A DNA stretch of 64,000 nucleotides. It comes from Paenibacillus_S vulneris (GTDB taxonomy: Bacteria > Bacillota > Bacilli > Paenibacillales > NBRC-103111). The stretch is taken from the NCBI RefSeq assembly GCF_039543185.1, contig NZ_BAABJG010000008.1:1-64000 (forward strand), written 5' to 3'. The number at the start of each line of letters is the position of its first letter. The first letter of the stretch is position 1. The translations under genes and the position numbers were made by a program. Below the pieces are notes generated by a model. It ran no database searches. It saw only the letters and a list, made by a program, of their open reading frames with translations, and was not told the DNA's origin. Positions 17,540-25,720 of the stretch are shown one piece after another.

Positions 17540-18402
17540 AGGTATTTATTACGGGAGCGGGGGGCCAGTTGGGATATGATTTGATCCGTGTGTTATCTTC
17601 CAAGCATCAGGTTGTAGCCATGACGAGAGCCGAGCTTGATGTGACGAATGAGACAGCTGTTTTTCAAGCTATCAGGAACATAAAACCGGATGCGGTCATT
17701 CATGCCGCAGCTTACACGAACGTGGATAAAGCGGAGCAGGAGAGCCATGAGGCTTATACCATCAATTCGATTGGAACGAAAAATGTAGCTCTTGCGGCAG
17801 CGGAGATTGGGGCGAAGCTCGTTCATATCAGCACGGATTACGTGTTTGACGGGAGCAAGCGAAGCCCCTATATCGAGACGGACCGGCCTAACCCATTAGG
17901 CGTGTATGGAAATTCCAAGCTGCATGCGGAGAAATTCGTGGAGCTGATCAGCGGACAATATTTCATCTTGCGTACTTCCTGGCTGTACGGCAAAAACGGC
18001 AGTAATTTTGTTACAAAAATGATTTCATTAGGCCGGCAGCATGGGGAGCTTAAGGTCGTATCCGATCAATTCGGTTCACCGACCTATACGCTCGATTTGG
18101 CACGATTTATCGAGTACTTGATACAAACGGACTGCTATGGGCTGTACCATGTTGCCAATAGGGGGCAATGCTCAAGGTACGCGTTCGCTCAAGCGATCTT
18201 TCAAGCTTTGAATTGGCATCACGTGAAGCTGGTTCCCATTAGCTCGGCAGGCTTTCTGTCTGCTGCTCAAAGGCCCGAATACTCCGTTTTTGACGACTCT
18301 GCTATCCGGTTGAACCACCTTCCGCGTCTTCGGGATTGGAAGGATGCTTTGAACGACTTTTTGCATAATGATTTTGTATTGGAGGAACCGGCTGATGATT
18401 GA
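17536..18402 (+). CDS. rmlD: dTDP-4-dehydrorhamnose reductase (RmlD/SpsK-like)
   Basis: A 288-residue SDR catalysing the last, NADPH-dependent step to dTDP-L-rhamnose. It has TGAGGQLGYDL, AAYTNVDKAE, HISTDYVFDG, YGNSKLHAEK and LRTSWLYG. It overlaps rmlB by four bases. The gene order A-B-D-C mirrors spsI-J-K-L of B. subtilis, which supports a spore-coat rather than a general cell-wall role. Confidence 0.94.
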   Translation: MKVFITGAGGQLGYDLIRVLSSKHQVVAMTRAELDVTNETAVFQAIRNIKPDAVIHAAAYTNVDKAEQESHEAYTINSIGTKNVALAAAEIGAKLVHISTDYVFDGSKRSPYIETDRPNPLGVYGNSKLHAEKFVELISGQYFILRTSWLYGKNGSNFVTKMISLGRQHGELKVVSDQFGSPTYTLDLARFIEYLIQTDCYGLYHVANRGQCSRYAFAQAIFQALNWHHVKLVPISSAGFLSAAQRPEYSVFDDSAIRLNHLPRLRDWKDALNDFLHNDFVLEEPADD

Positions 18403-18850
18403 AGGTGTTCTGAAAAAAAATCTTGTGCTCCACAGCGACGATAGAGGGTATTTTATGGAAATATTACGGGAGGATGACCCCATCTATGGAAGGTTTGGGC
18501 AGGCCTCTCTTTCCATGTCGTATCCGGGTGTCATCAAGGCATTCCATTATCATAAGAAGCAGGATGATATCTGGTTCTTCCCTTCAGGGAACGCCCAAGT
18601 GGTGCTGCACGATATGAGAACCGATTCGCCGACTTACAAGCAGACGGACGTGTACTATATGGGAGACCATAACAAGTATCTGCTGTTCATTCCGCGCGGA
18701 GTTGCGCATGGATACAGGGTGCTCGGCAATCAACCGGCCACCATCCTGTATTTCACGAATATGGCCTATGACCCCAAGCAGCCGGATGAATTTCGTATAG
18801 ACTGGAATGATGCGTCTATCGGGTTCGATTGGCAGACACGAAATCGATAA
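18395..18850 (+). CDS. rmlC: dTDP-4-dehydrorhamnose 3,5-epimerase (RmlC/SpsL-like)
   Basis: A cupin-fold epimerase of 151 residues, shorter than classical RmlC (about 180). It shows DDRGYFMEILRED, KAFHYHKKQDDIWF with the active-site His region, and IPRGVAHGYRVLGN. It epimerises C3 and C5 of dTDP-4-keto-6-deoxyglucose. ATG 18395 has GGAGG at 18381 and overlaps the rmlD stop. Last gene of the rml operon. Confidence 0.92.
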   Translation: MIEGVLKKNLVLHSDDRGYFMEILREDDPIYGRFGQASLSMSYPGVIKAFHYHKKQDDIWFFPSGNAQVVLHDMRTDSPTYKQTDVYYMGDHNKYLLFIPRGVAHGYRVLGNQPATILYFTNMAYDPKQPDEFRIDWNDASIGFDWQTRNR

Positions 18851-18858
18851 ATAAGTGG

Positions 18859-18875
18859 GTTTTCCTAGGGAAAAC
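18859..18875. repeat. Palindrome copy 1 (GTTTTCC-TAG-GGAAAAC)
   Basis: A perfect 7-bp inverted repeat with a 3-nt centre, immediately after rmlC and nearly identical to the palindrome at 18900-18918. The two are separated by 24 nt and lie just upstream of the first CgeB-like gene; candidates for an operator or RNA structure. Confidence 0.7.
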
Positions 18876-18899
18876 TATTTAGCGAATGCGTACGAAGAT

Positions 18900-18918
18900 A
18901 GTTTTCCTACGGAAAACT
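18900..18918. repeat. Palindrome copy 2 (AGTTTTCC-TAC-GGAAAACT)
   Basis: A perfect 8-bp inverted repeat with a 3-nt centre, ending 3 nt before the AGGAGG of the gene at 18936. It could act as a repressor site or as a hairpin tuning translation. Confidence 0.7.
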
Positions 18919-18935
18919 TTTAGGAGGTAGACAAA

Positions 18936-20069
18936 GTGGCCAGTCATGGAATACAATCGCGTGCCTTGGCCGCAAAGCTGCAAGGCGCCAGAAAAGGGCG
19001 AGCGGACGGCTACCGTCTCGGCCGCAGCCACGGCTACCATTTGGGGCGATGTCAAGCAGTACTGGACCGGGTGCAGCCGATACCGAGTGTAAAAAGAGCG
19101 ATAAAAGTGATGTATGTGGAGGAAGGAACCCCGGGGTTTCGCACATTGGACCTGGGGATTGCCAACTCGATTAGTGTGCTGGTCCAGGAAGTGAAGGTTG
19201 TTCCGCCCACATCGGATCTGACGGCCATTGCAGGCGAATTCCGTCCTGATTTAATTCTAGTTCTAAATGGGATTTTGCGTGTGCCTAACGAGCAAATTAT
19301 TAATCTTCGCCTGCACGGGTTCCGAACGGCGGTCTGGATTATGGATGATCCTTACTTTACGGATATTACGGCCTCCATGGCGCCGTTATACGATTACATT
19401 TTTACCCATGAGTTCAATGCAGTTCCGTTTTACCAGGCTCTGGGATGCGGGAATGTGCATTATTTGCCTTCCGGTGTAGATCGGGCCGTAGTCGCTCCGC
19501 GATTTGTCGAAAGACATTACCGGTCGGATGTGTGCTTTATCGGCTCCGCTTTTCCTAACCGGATCTCCTTCTTTGATAAAGTGATCCCCGCTCTGAAAGG
19601 AGTACGGCTGTTTATGGCAGGCTATGGCTGGAACCAGCTGAAGCATTATGATGCCATTAAACAACATGTGAACCTTCAAGGGGTACTATATGATGACAAC
19701 ATCAAGTACTATATCGGGGCTAAAATCGTGATCAACTTGCATCGTTCGGCCGAGGAGCGATATAACAGCAGGAGAATCCATGCTATGTCCGTTAATCCCA
19801 GGACGTTTGAAATATGCGCATGCGGTACCCTCCAGTTGACAGACATTAGGGAGGATTTAACCAGCCATTACACGCCCGGGCAAGAGCTTGCCACTTTTGC
19901 AGGACCGGAGGAGCTCGTGGATCGCATTCACTATTACTTGCGTCATGAGGAAGAAAGACGGCGAACAGCTCTCGGAGGGCTGCATAAAACCATGAGCCAG
20001 CACACTTACAGCCATCGTTTGCAAGCAATGCTGCTCACCATTTTTAACGAAACAGGTGGTTTGGTATGA
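18936..20069 (+). CDS. CgeB-like spore-maturation glycosyltransferase 1
   Basis: A 377-residue CgeB-family protein (DUF3880-like N-terminal half, glycosyltransferase group-1 C-terminal half). It has DLILVLNGILRVP, TAVWIMDDPYFTDI, DYIFTHEFNAVPFY, VCFIGSAF, KIVINLHRS and NPRTFEICACGTLQLTD. In B. subtilis CgeB helps glycosylate the spore crust. The first 45 residues form a Gly/Arg tag (GRADGYRLGRSHGYHLGR). It begins with GTG 18936 after AGGAGG. First of three tandem paralogues. Confidence 0.88.
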   Translation: MASHGIQSRALAAKLQGARKGRADGYRLGRSHGYHLGRCQAVLDRVQPIPSVKRAIKVMYVEEGTPGFRTLDLGIANSISVLVQEVKVVPPTSDLTAIAGEFRPDLILVLNGILRVPNEQIINLRLHGFRTAVWIMDDPYFTDITASMAPLYDYIFTHEFNAVPFYQALGCGNVHYLPSGVDRAVVAPRFVERHYRSDVCFIGSAFPNRISFFDKVIPALKGVRLFMAGYGWNQLKHYDAIKQHVNLQGVLYDDNIKYYIGAKIVINLHRSAEERYNSRRIHAMSVNPRTFEICACGTLQLTDIREDLTSHYTPGQELATFAGPEELVDRIHYYLRHEEERRRTALGGLHKTMSQHTYSHRLQAMLLTIFNETGGLV

Positions 20070-21220
20070 GGCGTAGACTTGCCCGTTCTTCTAGGAAAAA
20101 AAGTGCCGTTCCAACCGTAAGCATGGGTACGATAAAAGGCAGAAGGGAAGGTTTTCGCACGGGGTGGAGGCGAGGCTATCATCTTGGAAGAAGCGAAGCG
20201 ATCCTGCAAGCCATTCAGGCGGCACAAGGAATTCAGCTGATTCGTGATCTTCATGTGCTGTTCGTGATAGAAGCTTACGAGGGCGGACAATTTCATGAGC
20301 CGATTAATCAAGGAATCATCGGGGGCTTGCAGGCCCAGGTCCGGCAAGTATCCGTAGCTGCACCAATGGACAACATCGTCGAAGTGGCCAAACAGGTACA
20401 ACCTGATTTGCTATTTGTTTTGAACGGTATTTTTGATCTCCCAATAGAGCACATCGACGCCATTCGCATGATGGGGATCCGGACCTGCGTTTGGATTGCC
20501 GAAGATCCTTATTTTATTGATGTGACGCTGCAGAAAGCCCCTCATTTCGATTATGTTTTTACGCATGAACTTGGGGCTGTTCCTTATTACCAAACGGCTG
20601 GATGCCAGCAGGTTCATTATTTGCCTCTAGCGGTGAATGAGGCGATGTTTCGGCCGCAGCATGTGAATTTATCGTATAGCAAGGACATTTGCTTTATTGG
20701 GACTGCATTTTGGAACCGGGTGCACTTCATCGATAAGGTTTCCACCTATTTGGCGAACAAGAAGACGTTCATTTCCGGCTTTTTGTGGGATCGTTTGAAA
20801 AGCTACCGCAGACTCCGCTCGAAAATCAGCCTGGAGCGATGCATGAGTATCCAGGACACCGCCGCTTATTACAATGCTTCCAAGATCGTCATCAATCTCC
20901 ATCGTTCCCATGAAGACGACCAGCATAACTACAATTCCCAACGCATTCCTGCGCTGTCCATCAATCCCAGAACCTTCGACATATGTGCCTGTGGAGCCCT
21001 GCAGCTCACGGACATCCGGCATGATTTAAGCTATTTCTATACGCCGGGCCAAGAGATTGTCACATATTCAAGTCCGGAAGAGCTGAAGGAGAAGTGTGAT
21101 TATTACTTGAAGCATGAGGAGGAACGCCGAGAGATTGCTCTGCGGGCCCTTCGAAAAACAATGAGCGAGCATACGTATAAACAAAGAATCTCCCGTTTGC
21201 TCAGCGTTATCTATGGATAG
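20066..21220 (+). CDS. CgeB-like spore-maturation glycosyltransferase 2
   Basis: A 384-residue paralogue of its neighbours, with DLLFVLNGIFDLP, TCVWIAEDPYFIDV, YVFTHELGAVPYY, ICFIGTAFW, KIVINLHRSHED and NPRTFDICACGALQLTD. The N-terminus is very basic and then repeats the tag GRREGFRTGWRRGYHLGR. It overlaps the previous gene by four bases, so the two are translationally coupled. Specific donor sugar unknown; the paralogues probably act at successive positions of a glycan. Confidence 0.88.
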   Translation: MRRRLARSSRKKSAVPTVSMGTIKGRREGFRTGWRRGYHLGRSEAILQAIQAAQGIQLIRDLHVLFVIEAYEGGQFHEPINQGIIGGLQAQVRQVSVAAPMDNIVEVAKQVQPDLLFVLNGIFDLPIEHIDAIRMMGIRTCVWIAEDPYFIDVTLQKAPHFDYVFTHELGAVPYYQTAGCQQVHYLPLAVNEAMFRPQHVNLSYSKDICFIGTAFWNRVHFIDKVSTYLANKKTFISGFLWDRLKSYRRLRSKISLERCMSIQDTAAYYNASKIVINLHRSHEDDQHNYNSQRIPALSINPRTFDICACGALQLTDIRHDLSYFYTPGQEIVTYSSPEELKEKCDYYLKHEEERREIALRALRKTMSEHTYKQRISRLLSVIYG

Positions 21221-21268
21221 ACTACTGGACTGCTTGCTATCCCGTCACGAAGGTTAGGAGGATAACAA

Positions 21269-22390
21269 ATGACTGTCATACGAAAATTAACCCCGCAGCA
21301 GAGGCGGGGGAGATTACATGGAAGTAGGGCAGGCTACAAGCTTGGCTGGAACTACGGTCTCCGGCTGGGCCGCAATGAAGCGATAATTCGTTCCCATGTT
21401 CCGCTGCAGACGGCGGTTCATGATCTTTCCGTGCTTTGTGTCACCTCAGGGATGGGGTTTCCTTTCTCTCCTATCGACTTGGCCGTGGTGAAGGCGCTGC
21501 AAAATCAAGTAAGGGAGCTTCATGTCTGTTCTCCCCAGGACGACCTTCTCCTGTTGACGGCCCAATGGAAGCCGCAGCTTGTGCTCGTCTTGCTCGGCAT
21601 GAATGTACCGCCGGAGATTATGCATTCGATTCGGAGCCAAGGAAGCAAAACGGCCATATGGTTTTCGGATGACCCCTATTATTCGGATATTACAAGATCA
21701 ATGTCTACGCATTACGATTATGTATTCACCAATGAGCTGAGCTGCGTAGAGTTTTACCGGATGCAGGGGTGCCCGATGGTGTTCCATTTGCCTCTAGCCG
21801 TCGATATGGCCGTATTCCATCCGCTAAGGGTTCATACCGGCTACTTTAGTGACGTTTGCTTCATCGGAAGTGCTTATTGGCATAGGGTGGGTTTCTTTGA
21901 CCGCATCGCTCCTTATCTGGCCCAAAAAAATGTTAAGATTTTCGGATGGTGGTGGGAGCGTCTGGAGCATTATTCCAAGCTGTCCCACAGTATCCGTACG
22001 GAATGGCTGTCGCCTGAAGAAACGGCCCAATACTATAACGGAGCTAAAATTGTCATTAACCTTCACCGTTCCCCCGATGATGAGACCTTTAATAAGAACA
22101 GCTCCGGCGTCAAGGCGCTTTCGACCAACCCGCGCACCTTTGAAATTTGCGGCAGCGGGGCGTTTCAATTGACGGACGCCAGGCAGGACTTGGGCACCTT
22201 GTACGGACCGGGCCAAGAATTGGCTACGTACGCCTCTGCTGAAGAGCTTGTACACAAAATTGAATATTATTTAAGCCATGAAGAGGAGAGGAATGAGCTG
22301 GCCCGCAGAGGGCTGCAAAGGACGCTGAGGGAGCATACTTTCGATCACCGAATTGCTGCCATGCTCGGTATGCTGGCTGCTAACCCCTGA
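21269..22390 (+). CDS. CgeB-like spore-maturation glycosyltransferase 3
   Basis: A 373-residue third paralogue, with LVLVLLGMNVP, TAIWFSDDPYYSDI, YVFTNELSCVEFY, VCFIGSAYW, KIVINLHRSPDD and NPRTFEICGSGAFQLTD. Its tag is GSRAGYKLGWNYGLRLGR. AGGAGG lies 5 nt before ATG 21269. The 48-nt gap from copy 2 has no promoter I can see. It closes the plus-strand arm and is followed by a hairpin shared with the convergent GT4 gene. Confidence 0.88.
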   Translation: MTVIRKLTPQQRRGRLHGSRAGYKLGWNYGLRLGRNEAIIRSHVPLQTAVHDLSVLCVTSGMGFPFSPIDLAVVKALQNQVRELHVCSPQDDLLLLTAQWKPQLVLVLLGMNVPPEIMHSIRSQGSKTAIWFSDDPYYSDITRSMSTHYDYVFTNELSCVEFYRMQGCPMVFHLPLAVDMAVFHPLRVHTGYFSDVCFIGSAYWHRVGFFDRIAPYLAQKNVKIFGWWWERLEHYSKLSHSIRTEWLSPEETAQYYNGAKIVINLHRSPDDETFNKNSSGVKALSTNPRTFEICGSGAFQLTDARQDLGTLYGPGQELATYASAEELVHKIEYYLSHEEERNELARRGLQRTLREHTFDHRIAAMLGMLAANP

Positions 22391-22429
22391 TTTCTCAAGC
22401 GAGGGCAAGCTGCAACGGGATTGGACCAC

Positions 22430-22454
22430 AAAGAGCCTGTTGTGCAGGCTCTTT
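22430..22454. terminator. Bidirectional terminator hairpin
   Basis: AAAGAGCCTG at 22430-22439 pairs perfectly with CAGGCTCTTT at 22445-22454 around a 5-nt loop, between convergent genes. T-runs are short on both strands. Confidence 0.65.
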
Positions 22455-22473
22455 GATCTTTGCGGAAGATCGC

Positions 22474-23637
22474 TCAGGGGGTTCTCTTCTTAATTACAAT
22501 AGCGCTATGGAAAATAGACACATATTGCGCAGCAATGTCATCCCAGGAGGCGGCAGGATCGTTCATCCCTGCAACTGCAGATGCCTTGAACTCGTCATAA
22601 TGCTCCGTAAGATGCTCCATCGCCTGTGCGATCGAATCCGGGGATTCCGGACGGAACCATACGACCTTAGCGCTTCGGTTCGCCAGATGCTCACGCATGA
22701 CAGGAATATCCGAGCATAGGACAGGCACTCCCATACTTAAGGCTTCCTCCACCGGGTAGCTGCCCCCTCCCTCAGACAGGCTCGGCATGATAAGAGCGTA
22801 AGCGTTTTTGATTAGAGGGACTACATAATCGTCGGGAACCATTCCAAGAGGGTATAATTCTTGGTTTATCTTAAGATCAAGCCGCTTGATCAAGGATACG
22901 ATAGTCGGTAAATAGGCTATTTCAGGCCATGCCGGTGGAGTACTGCAGTATTGCTCCGTATTGTTGCCGGTCAACAGGAGCGGATGATCTTTTCGTTTGG
23001 AAAATTTAGCATAGGCCAAGAACAAATTGTAATGGTTTTTATGCGGTGATGTGTTGGCGGGACAAATAAAATAGCGGCTTGGCAGCGAACCCGATAAGAT
23101 GCGGCTTGTCTCTTCGTTTTCAAAATATTGGGCAGGGGAAATGGCGTGGTGGACGACCGCTGCCCACCTGCATCTATCTCCAAAATGAGCGATGAGCCTG
23201 GATTTTACATGCTCGGACGAGACGACGATGCCATCGCAGTGGTCCAGCCAGCGCTTGGATGATTCCCAGTAGCTTCGAATATACGGCCCTGGTGTAAACG
23301 GCGGCACATAATCCAGAATCGTCGTGTCATGATAGGTTACGACCGTAGGTTTATTCCAATCCCGGTATTCTGTACCGTGGGGCCAAAAAACGTACACCAG
23401 ATCGCAATCGGTCAGGTAGGGATGGCCGGCCGGCAACGTTTCGGTGCCATCGTAATATACGACTTCCAGATTAGGATGCTGGGATCGGTTTATCGTATTT
23501 TGAAGTCCGCTGCGTGAATTGGCAATGAGTCTTACGCTTTGAACGTCGGGGTGGCGGGCAATTGCCGTAGCCAAGTTAACCAGCAGACGGCTCCCGCCTC
23601 CGATCGAATGCGTAGAACTGTAAATGGTGAGTTTCAT
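22474..23637 (-). CDS. GT4-type glycosyltransferase (right bookend copy)
   Basis: A 387-residue close paralogue of the gene at 242-1402: shared SIGGGSRLLVNLATAIARHP, HGTEYRDWNKP, PANTSPHKNHYNLFLAY, PSLSEGGGSYPVEEAL and GVPVLCSDIPVMREHLANR. ATG 23637 has GAGGAGG 6 nt upstream; the open frame continues to 23721 but the paralogue supports this start. An exact SigK-like promoter lies at 23685-23712, so the gene is probably expressed late in the mother cell. Confidence 0.92.
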   Translation of the reverse strand: MKLTIYSSTHSIGGGSRLLVNLATAIARHPDVQSVRLIANSRSGLQNTINRSQHPNLEVVYYDGTETLPAGHPYLTDCDLVYVFWPHGTEYRDWNKPTVVTYHDTTILDYVPPFTPGPYIRSYWESSKRWLDHCDGIVVSSEHVKSRLIAHFGDRCRWAAVVHHAISPAQYFENEETSRILSGSLPSRYFICPANTSPHKNHYNLFLAYAKFSKRKDHPLLLTGNNTEQYCSTPPAWPEIAYLPTIVSLIKRLDLKINQELYPLGMVPDDYVVPLIKNAYALIMPSLSEGGGSYPVEEALSMGVPVLCSDIPVMREHLANRSAKVVWFRPESPDSIAQAMEHLTEHYDEFKASAVAGMNDPAASWDDIAAQYVSIFHSAIVIKKRTP

Positions 23638-23684
23638 TGACTGCCTCCTCATTTCAGATGCTTTCGCACATAGTTCTTTTTTCA

Positions 23685-23712
23685 TACTATATGTGATCGG
23701 ATTTTTAATCGT
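23685..23712 (-). promoter_or_regulatory. SigK-like promoter of the right GT4 gene
   Basis: Read on the minus strand: AC (23712-23711), exactly 17 nt, then CATATAGTA (23693-23685), matching the B. subtilis SigK pattern AC-N16/17-CATAnnnTA. It lies 48 nt before the ATG. Spacing is the same as at the gerE and collagen promoters in this window. Confidence 0.65.
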
Positions 23713-23823
23713 GTGTTCCATACACTATGCCCGAAAAAAATAAGGTGTCATGGGCAGGCTGTCATGAATAGGCTATTACTAATAGTGATTTGCCTATTCT
23801 TGTACTGGAATGGAGGAAGCAGG

Positions 23824-24276
23824 ATGATACTACAATCCCCCTCTGCCGATGATTATTCTTCTATGTCCGCCAAGCTGCAATATCGAGACTTGCGCCGGTT
23901 TATGTTCCAGCTGCAGTGGAGTGTCAGTCATACGGCGGCATTGATCCGCGCTTATGCTGCATTGGTCAAACTGGCCCCGACAGAAGAAGCAGCCTTGGAG
24001 CTGGAGCGGATGCTGACGGAAGAGAAGAGGCAATATAAGCTGCTTGAAGCATTATACATGGAATTAAAAGGGGAAGAGCCGTCGGTTCAACCGGAACGTT
24101 GCGCTTATACCACATACGAGGAGGGCTTGCAGCATGTAATCCGTTTGGAGAGGGAAGCCATCCGGCAGTACCGCGATACTTACTTGCTAACCCCGAGTCT
24201 TAGGGTGCGGGATTTATTCTTCTATGGGATGAGCGATAGTGCGGACCACCTGGTGGGACTTGTTTTAATGAGATAG
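23824..24276 (+). CDS. Ferritin-like helical protein
   Basis: A 150-residue protein predicted as a four-helix bundle, resembling the ferritin-like/rubrerythrin-type proteins found in spore formers. Helices carry Glu and His at spaced positions (LELERMLTEEKRQYKLLEALYM; HVIRLEREAIRQYRD; SDSADHLVGLVL), but I cannot confirm a full di-iron site. ATG 23824 follows GGAGGA. A CATACACTA at 23719-23727 could be a SigK -10 though no matching -35 is present. Function uncertain. Confidence 0.65.
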   Translation: MILQSPSADDYSSMSAKLQYRDLRRFMFQLQWSVSHTAALIRAYAALVKLAPTEEAALELERMLTEEKRQYKLLEALYMELKGEEPSVQPERCAYTTYEEGLQHVIRLEREAIRQYRDTYLLTPSLRVRDLFFYGMSDSADHLVGLVLMR

Positions 24277-24307
24277 TCCGAAAGTCATGTTTTTATACTG
24301 AAGGGTA

Positions 24308-24337
24308 TTGCAAAATCTGACAGGAATCTAGTATAAT
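24308..24337 (+). promoter_or_regulatory. SigA-like promoter of the SLH gene
   Basis: TTGCAA at 24308-24313, an 18-nt spacer and TATAAT at 24332-24337. A second perfect TATAAT lies at 24372-24377 without a good -35. Either would give a leader of roughly 100-145 nt. Confidence 0.55.
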
Positions 24338-24396
24338 CGAACTGCATAGGAAAGTTTTGGAATTGATGTGGTATAATTTCATAATTGTTGGGTCGG

Positions 24397-24445
24397 AAGC
24401 ACCGCCATACAGAGGGAGTATACCTATGTTTGGAGGTGCTTTTTT
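24397..24445 (+). promoter_or_regulatory. Structured leader with attenuator-like hairpin
   Basis: AAGCACC at 24397-24403 can pair with GGTGCTT at 24435-24441, followed by a T-run, which looks like an intrinsic terminator inside the leader of the SLH gene. An inner ATAC/GTAT stem may form. A seven-codon frame (MFGGAFL, 24426-24449) with GAGGGAG upstream overlaps the 3' arm of the hairpin. No known riboswitch class was recognised. Confidence 0.45.
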
Positions 24446-24488
24446 ATGAGCTGATGCAGGACAACCTGAGAATAAGGAGCGTATTGAA

Positions 24489-25709
24489 ATGAAGAAAAAG
24501 ATCATGGCAGCCGTTATTGCCGGAGCTTCATTATTATCTGTTATGGGAGGGATTAGTGCGGCTCCCCAATTTTCCGACGTAAACGGTCATTGGGGTAAGG
24601 ATCAGATTGAATTTGCTTTAGCTGAAGGGTACGTTGACGGTTACCCGGATGGCACATTTCGTCCGGAACAAAATGTAACCCGAGCTGAATTCATGAAGCT
24701 GGTGATTGATGCCCTGAAATTTAAAAAGCAGGATGAACCCGGTAAAGATTGGTATGCCCCTTATGTCACTTCAGCCGTTGCTAATGGAATCCATCTAGCA
24801 GATGAATTTTCTGCCGATCATATGAACGACCCGATCACAAGGGAAGAGATGGCCCGAATTGCTGTAAGGGCAACAGGTGAAGCCAATTACGACGTCAAGA
24901 AATGGATGTACCTAGCGACGTCCAAAGGGATTATTAATGGCATGGATGACGCAGGGACTTTAGGTCCTGAGCAGCCAACAACTCGGGCTCAAGCGATCAC
25001 GGTGATTCGAAGGATTATGAAGATCAGGGAAGGAGCGAGCCTGCCAAAGGATAAGTACGCCATTTCAGCTGCGGAGGTTTATTGGCATAAGACGAATGTG
25101 ATTACGATGCTGCCGAGATATTTCTCGAGAGTTGTAAAAGGAGAAAGATTCCGCGACGAATTGCTAGAGCAAACAGGCCAAAATGTATCTTGTTCGGTTG
25201 AAAAGTATGTTGTTGTAGACATGGACGACCCGAACGATCCGAATCGGAGTTTAGTGCCTGATGATTTGCAGTGGATGGATACAGATGGGGAATATCACGA
25301 TATTGCTGGAAACAACTATATTTTAGTTTCAAAACAAACCACTTACATAAAGAGTTATCCACAGGATGCTTACTATGTTACCTCTTGTCGTGTAGCCTTT
25401 ATGGAGAGGTTATATGACGATACTGGTATTCTAAAAGCAAATGGATTTGCGTATGATAGCGCCCCATTAGGTACTTACACTCTTAATAATAAAGGAAAAA
25501 AGACCCAGAAATATTCCAATCGTATAGTAGGGAAGCCTGGGGAAGAAATTATAGAAGTGAAGACTTCGTTTGAGATATTGCCTAAAGGTAAACTTATATC
25601 TCCGCTTGTGCAATCGGATGTCTTTAGAATTGGTTTTTATGAGAACGATGTTCCTAGTCCTAAGTTAATATACGATGGACGAATTAATGAAGCATATAAC
25701 GGAGACTAA
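24489..25709 (+). CDS. Secreted S-layer-homology (SLH) domain protein
   Basis: A 406-residue exported protein. Residues 1-25 are a signal peptide ending near SAA. Residues about 27-185 hold three SLH repeats (FSDVNGHWGKDQIEFALAEG; WYAPYVTSAVANGI; KKWMYLATSKGIINGM), which bind pyruvylated secondary cell-wall polymer. The remaining 220 residues match no family I know. Preceded by GGAG. It is 11 nt upstream of the 2127-residue secreted protein, so the two are probably one operon, and the SLH protein may tether its partner. Confidence 0.88.
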   Translation: MKKKIMAAVIAGASLLSVMGGISAAPQFSDVNGHWGKDQIEFALAEGYVDGYPDGTFRPEQNVTRAEFMKLVIDALKFKKQDEPGKDWYAPYVTSAVANGIHLADEFSADHMNDPITREEMARIAVRATGEANYDVKKWMYLATSKGIINGMDDAGTLGPEQPTTRAQAITVIRRIMKIREGASLPKDKYAISAAEVYWHKTNVITMLPRYFSRVVKGERFRDELLEQTGQNVSCSVEKYVVVDMDDPNDPNRSLVPDDLQWMDTDGEYHDIAGNNYILVSKQTTYIKSYPQDAYYVTSCRVAFMERLYDDTGILKANGFAYDSAPLGTYTLNNKGKKTQKYSNRIVGKPGEEIIEVKTSFEILPKGKLISPLVQSDVFRIGFYENDVPSPKLIYDGRINEAYNGD

Positions 25710-25720
25710 AGCAAGCTGAT

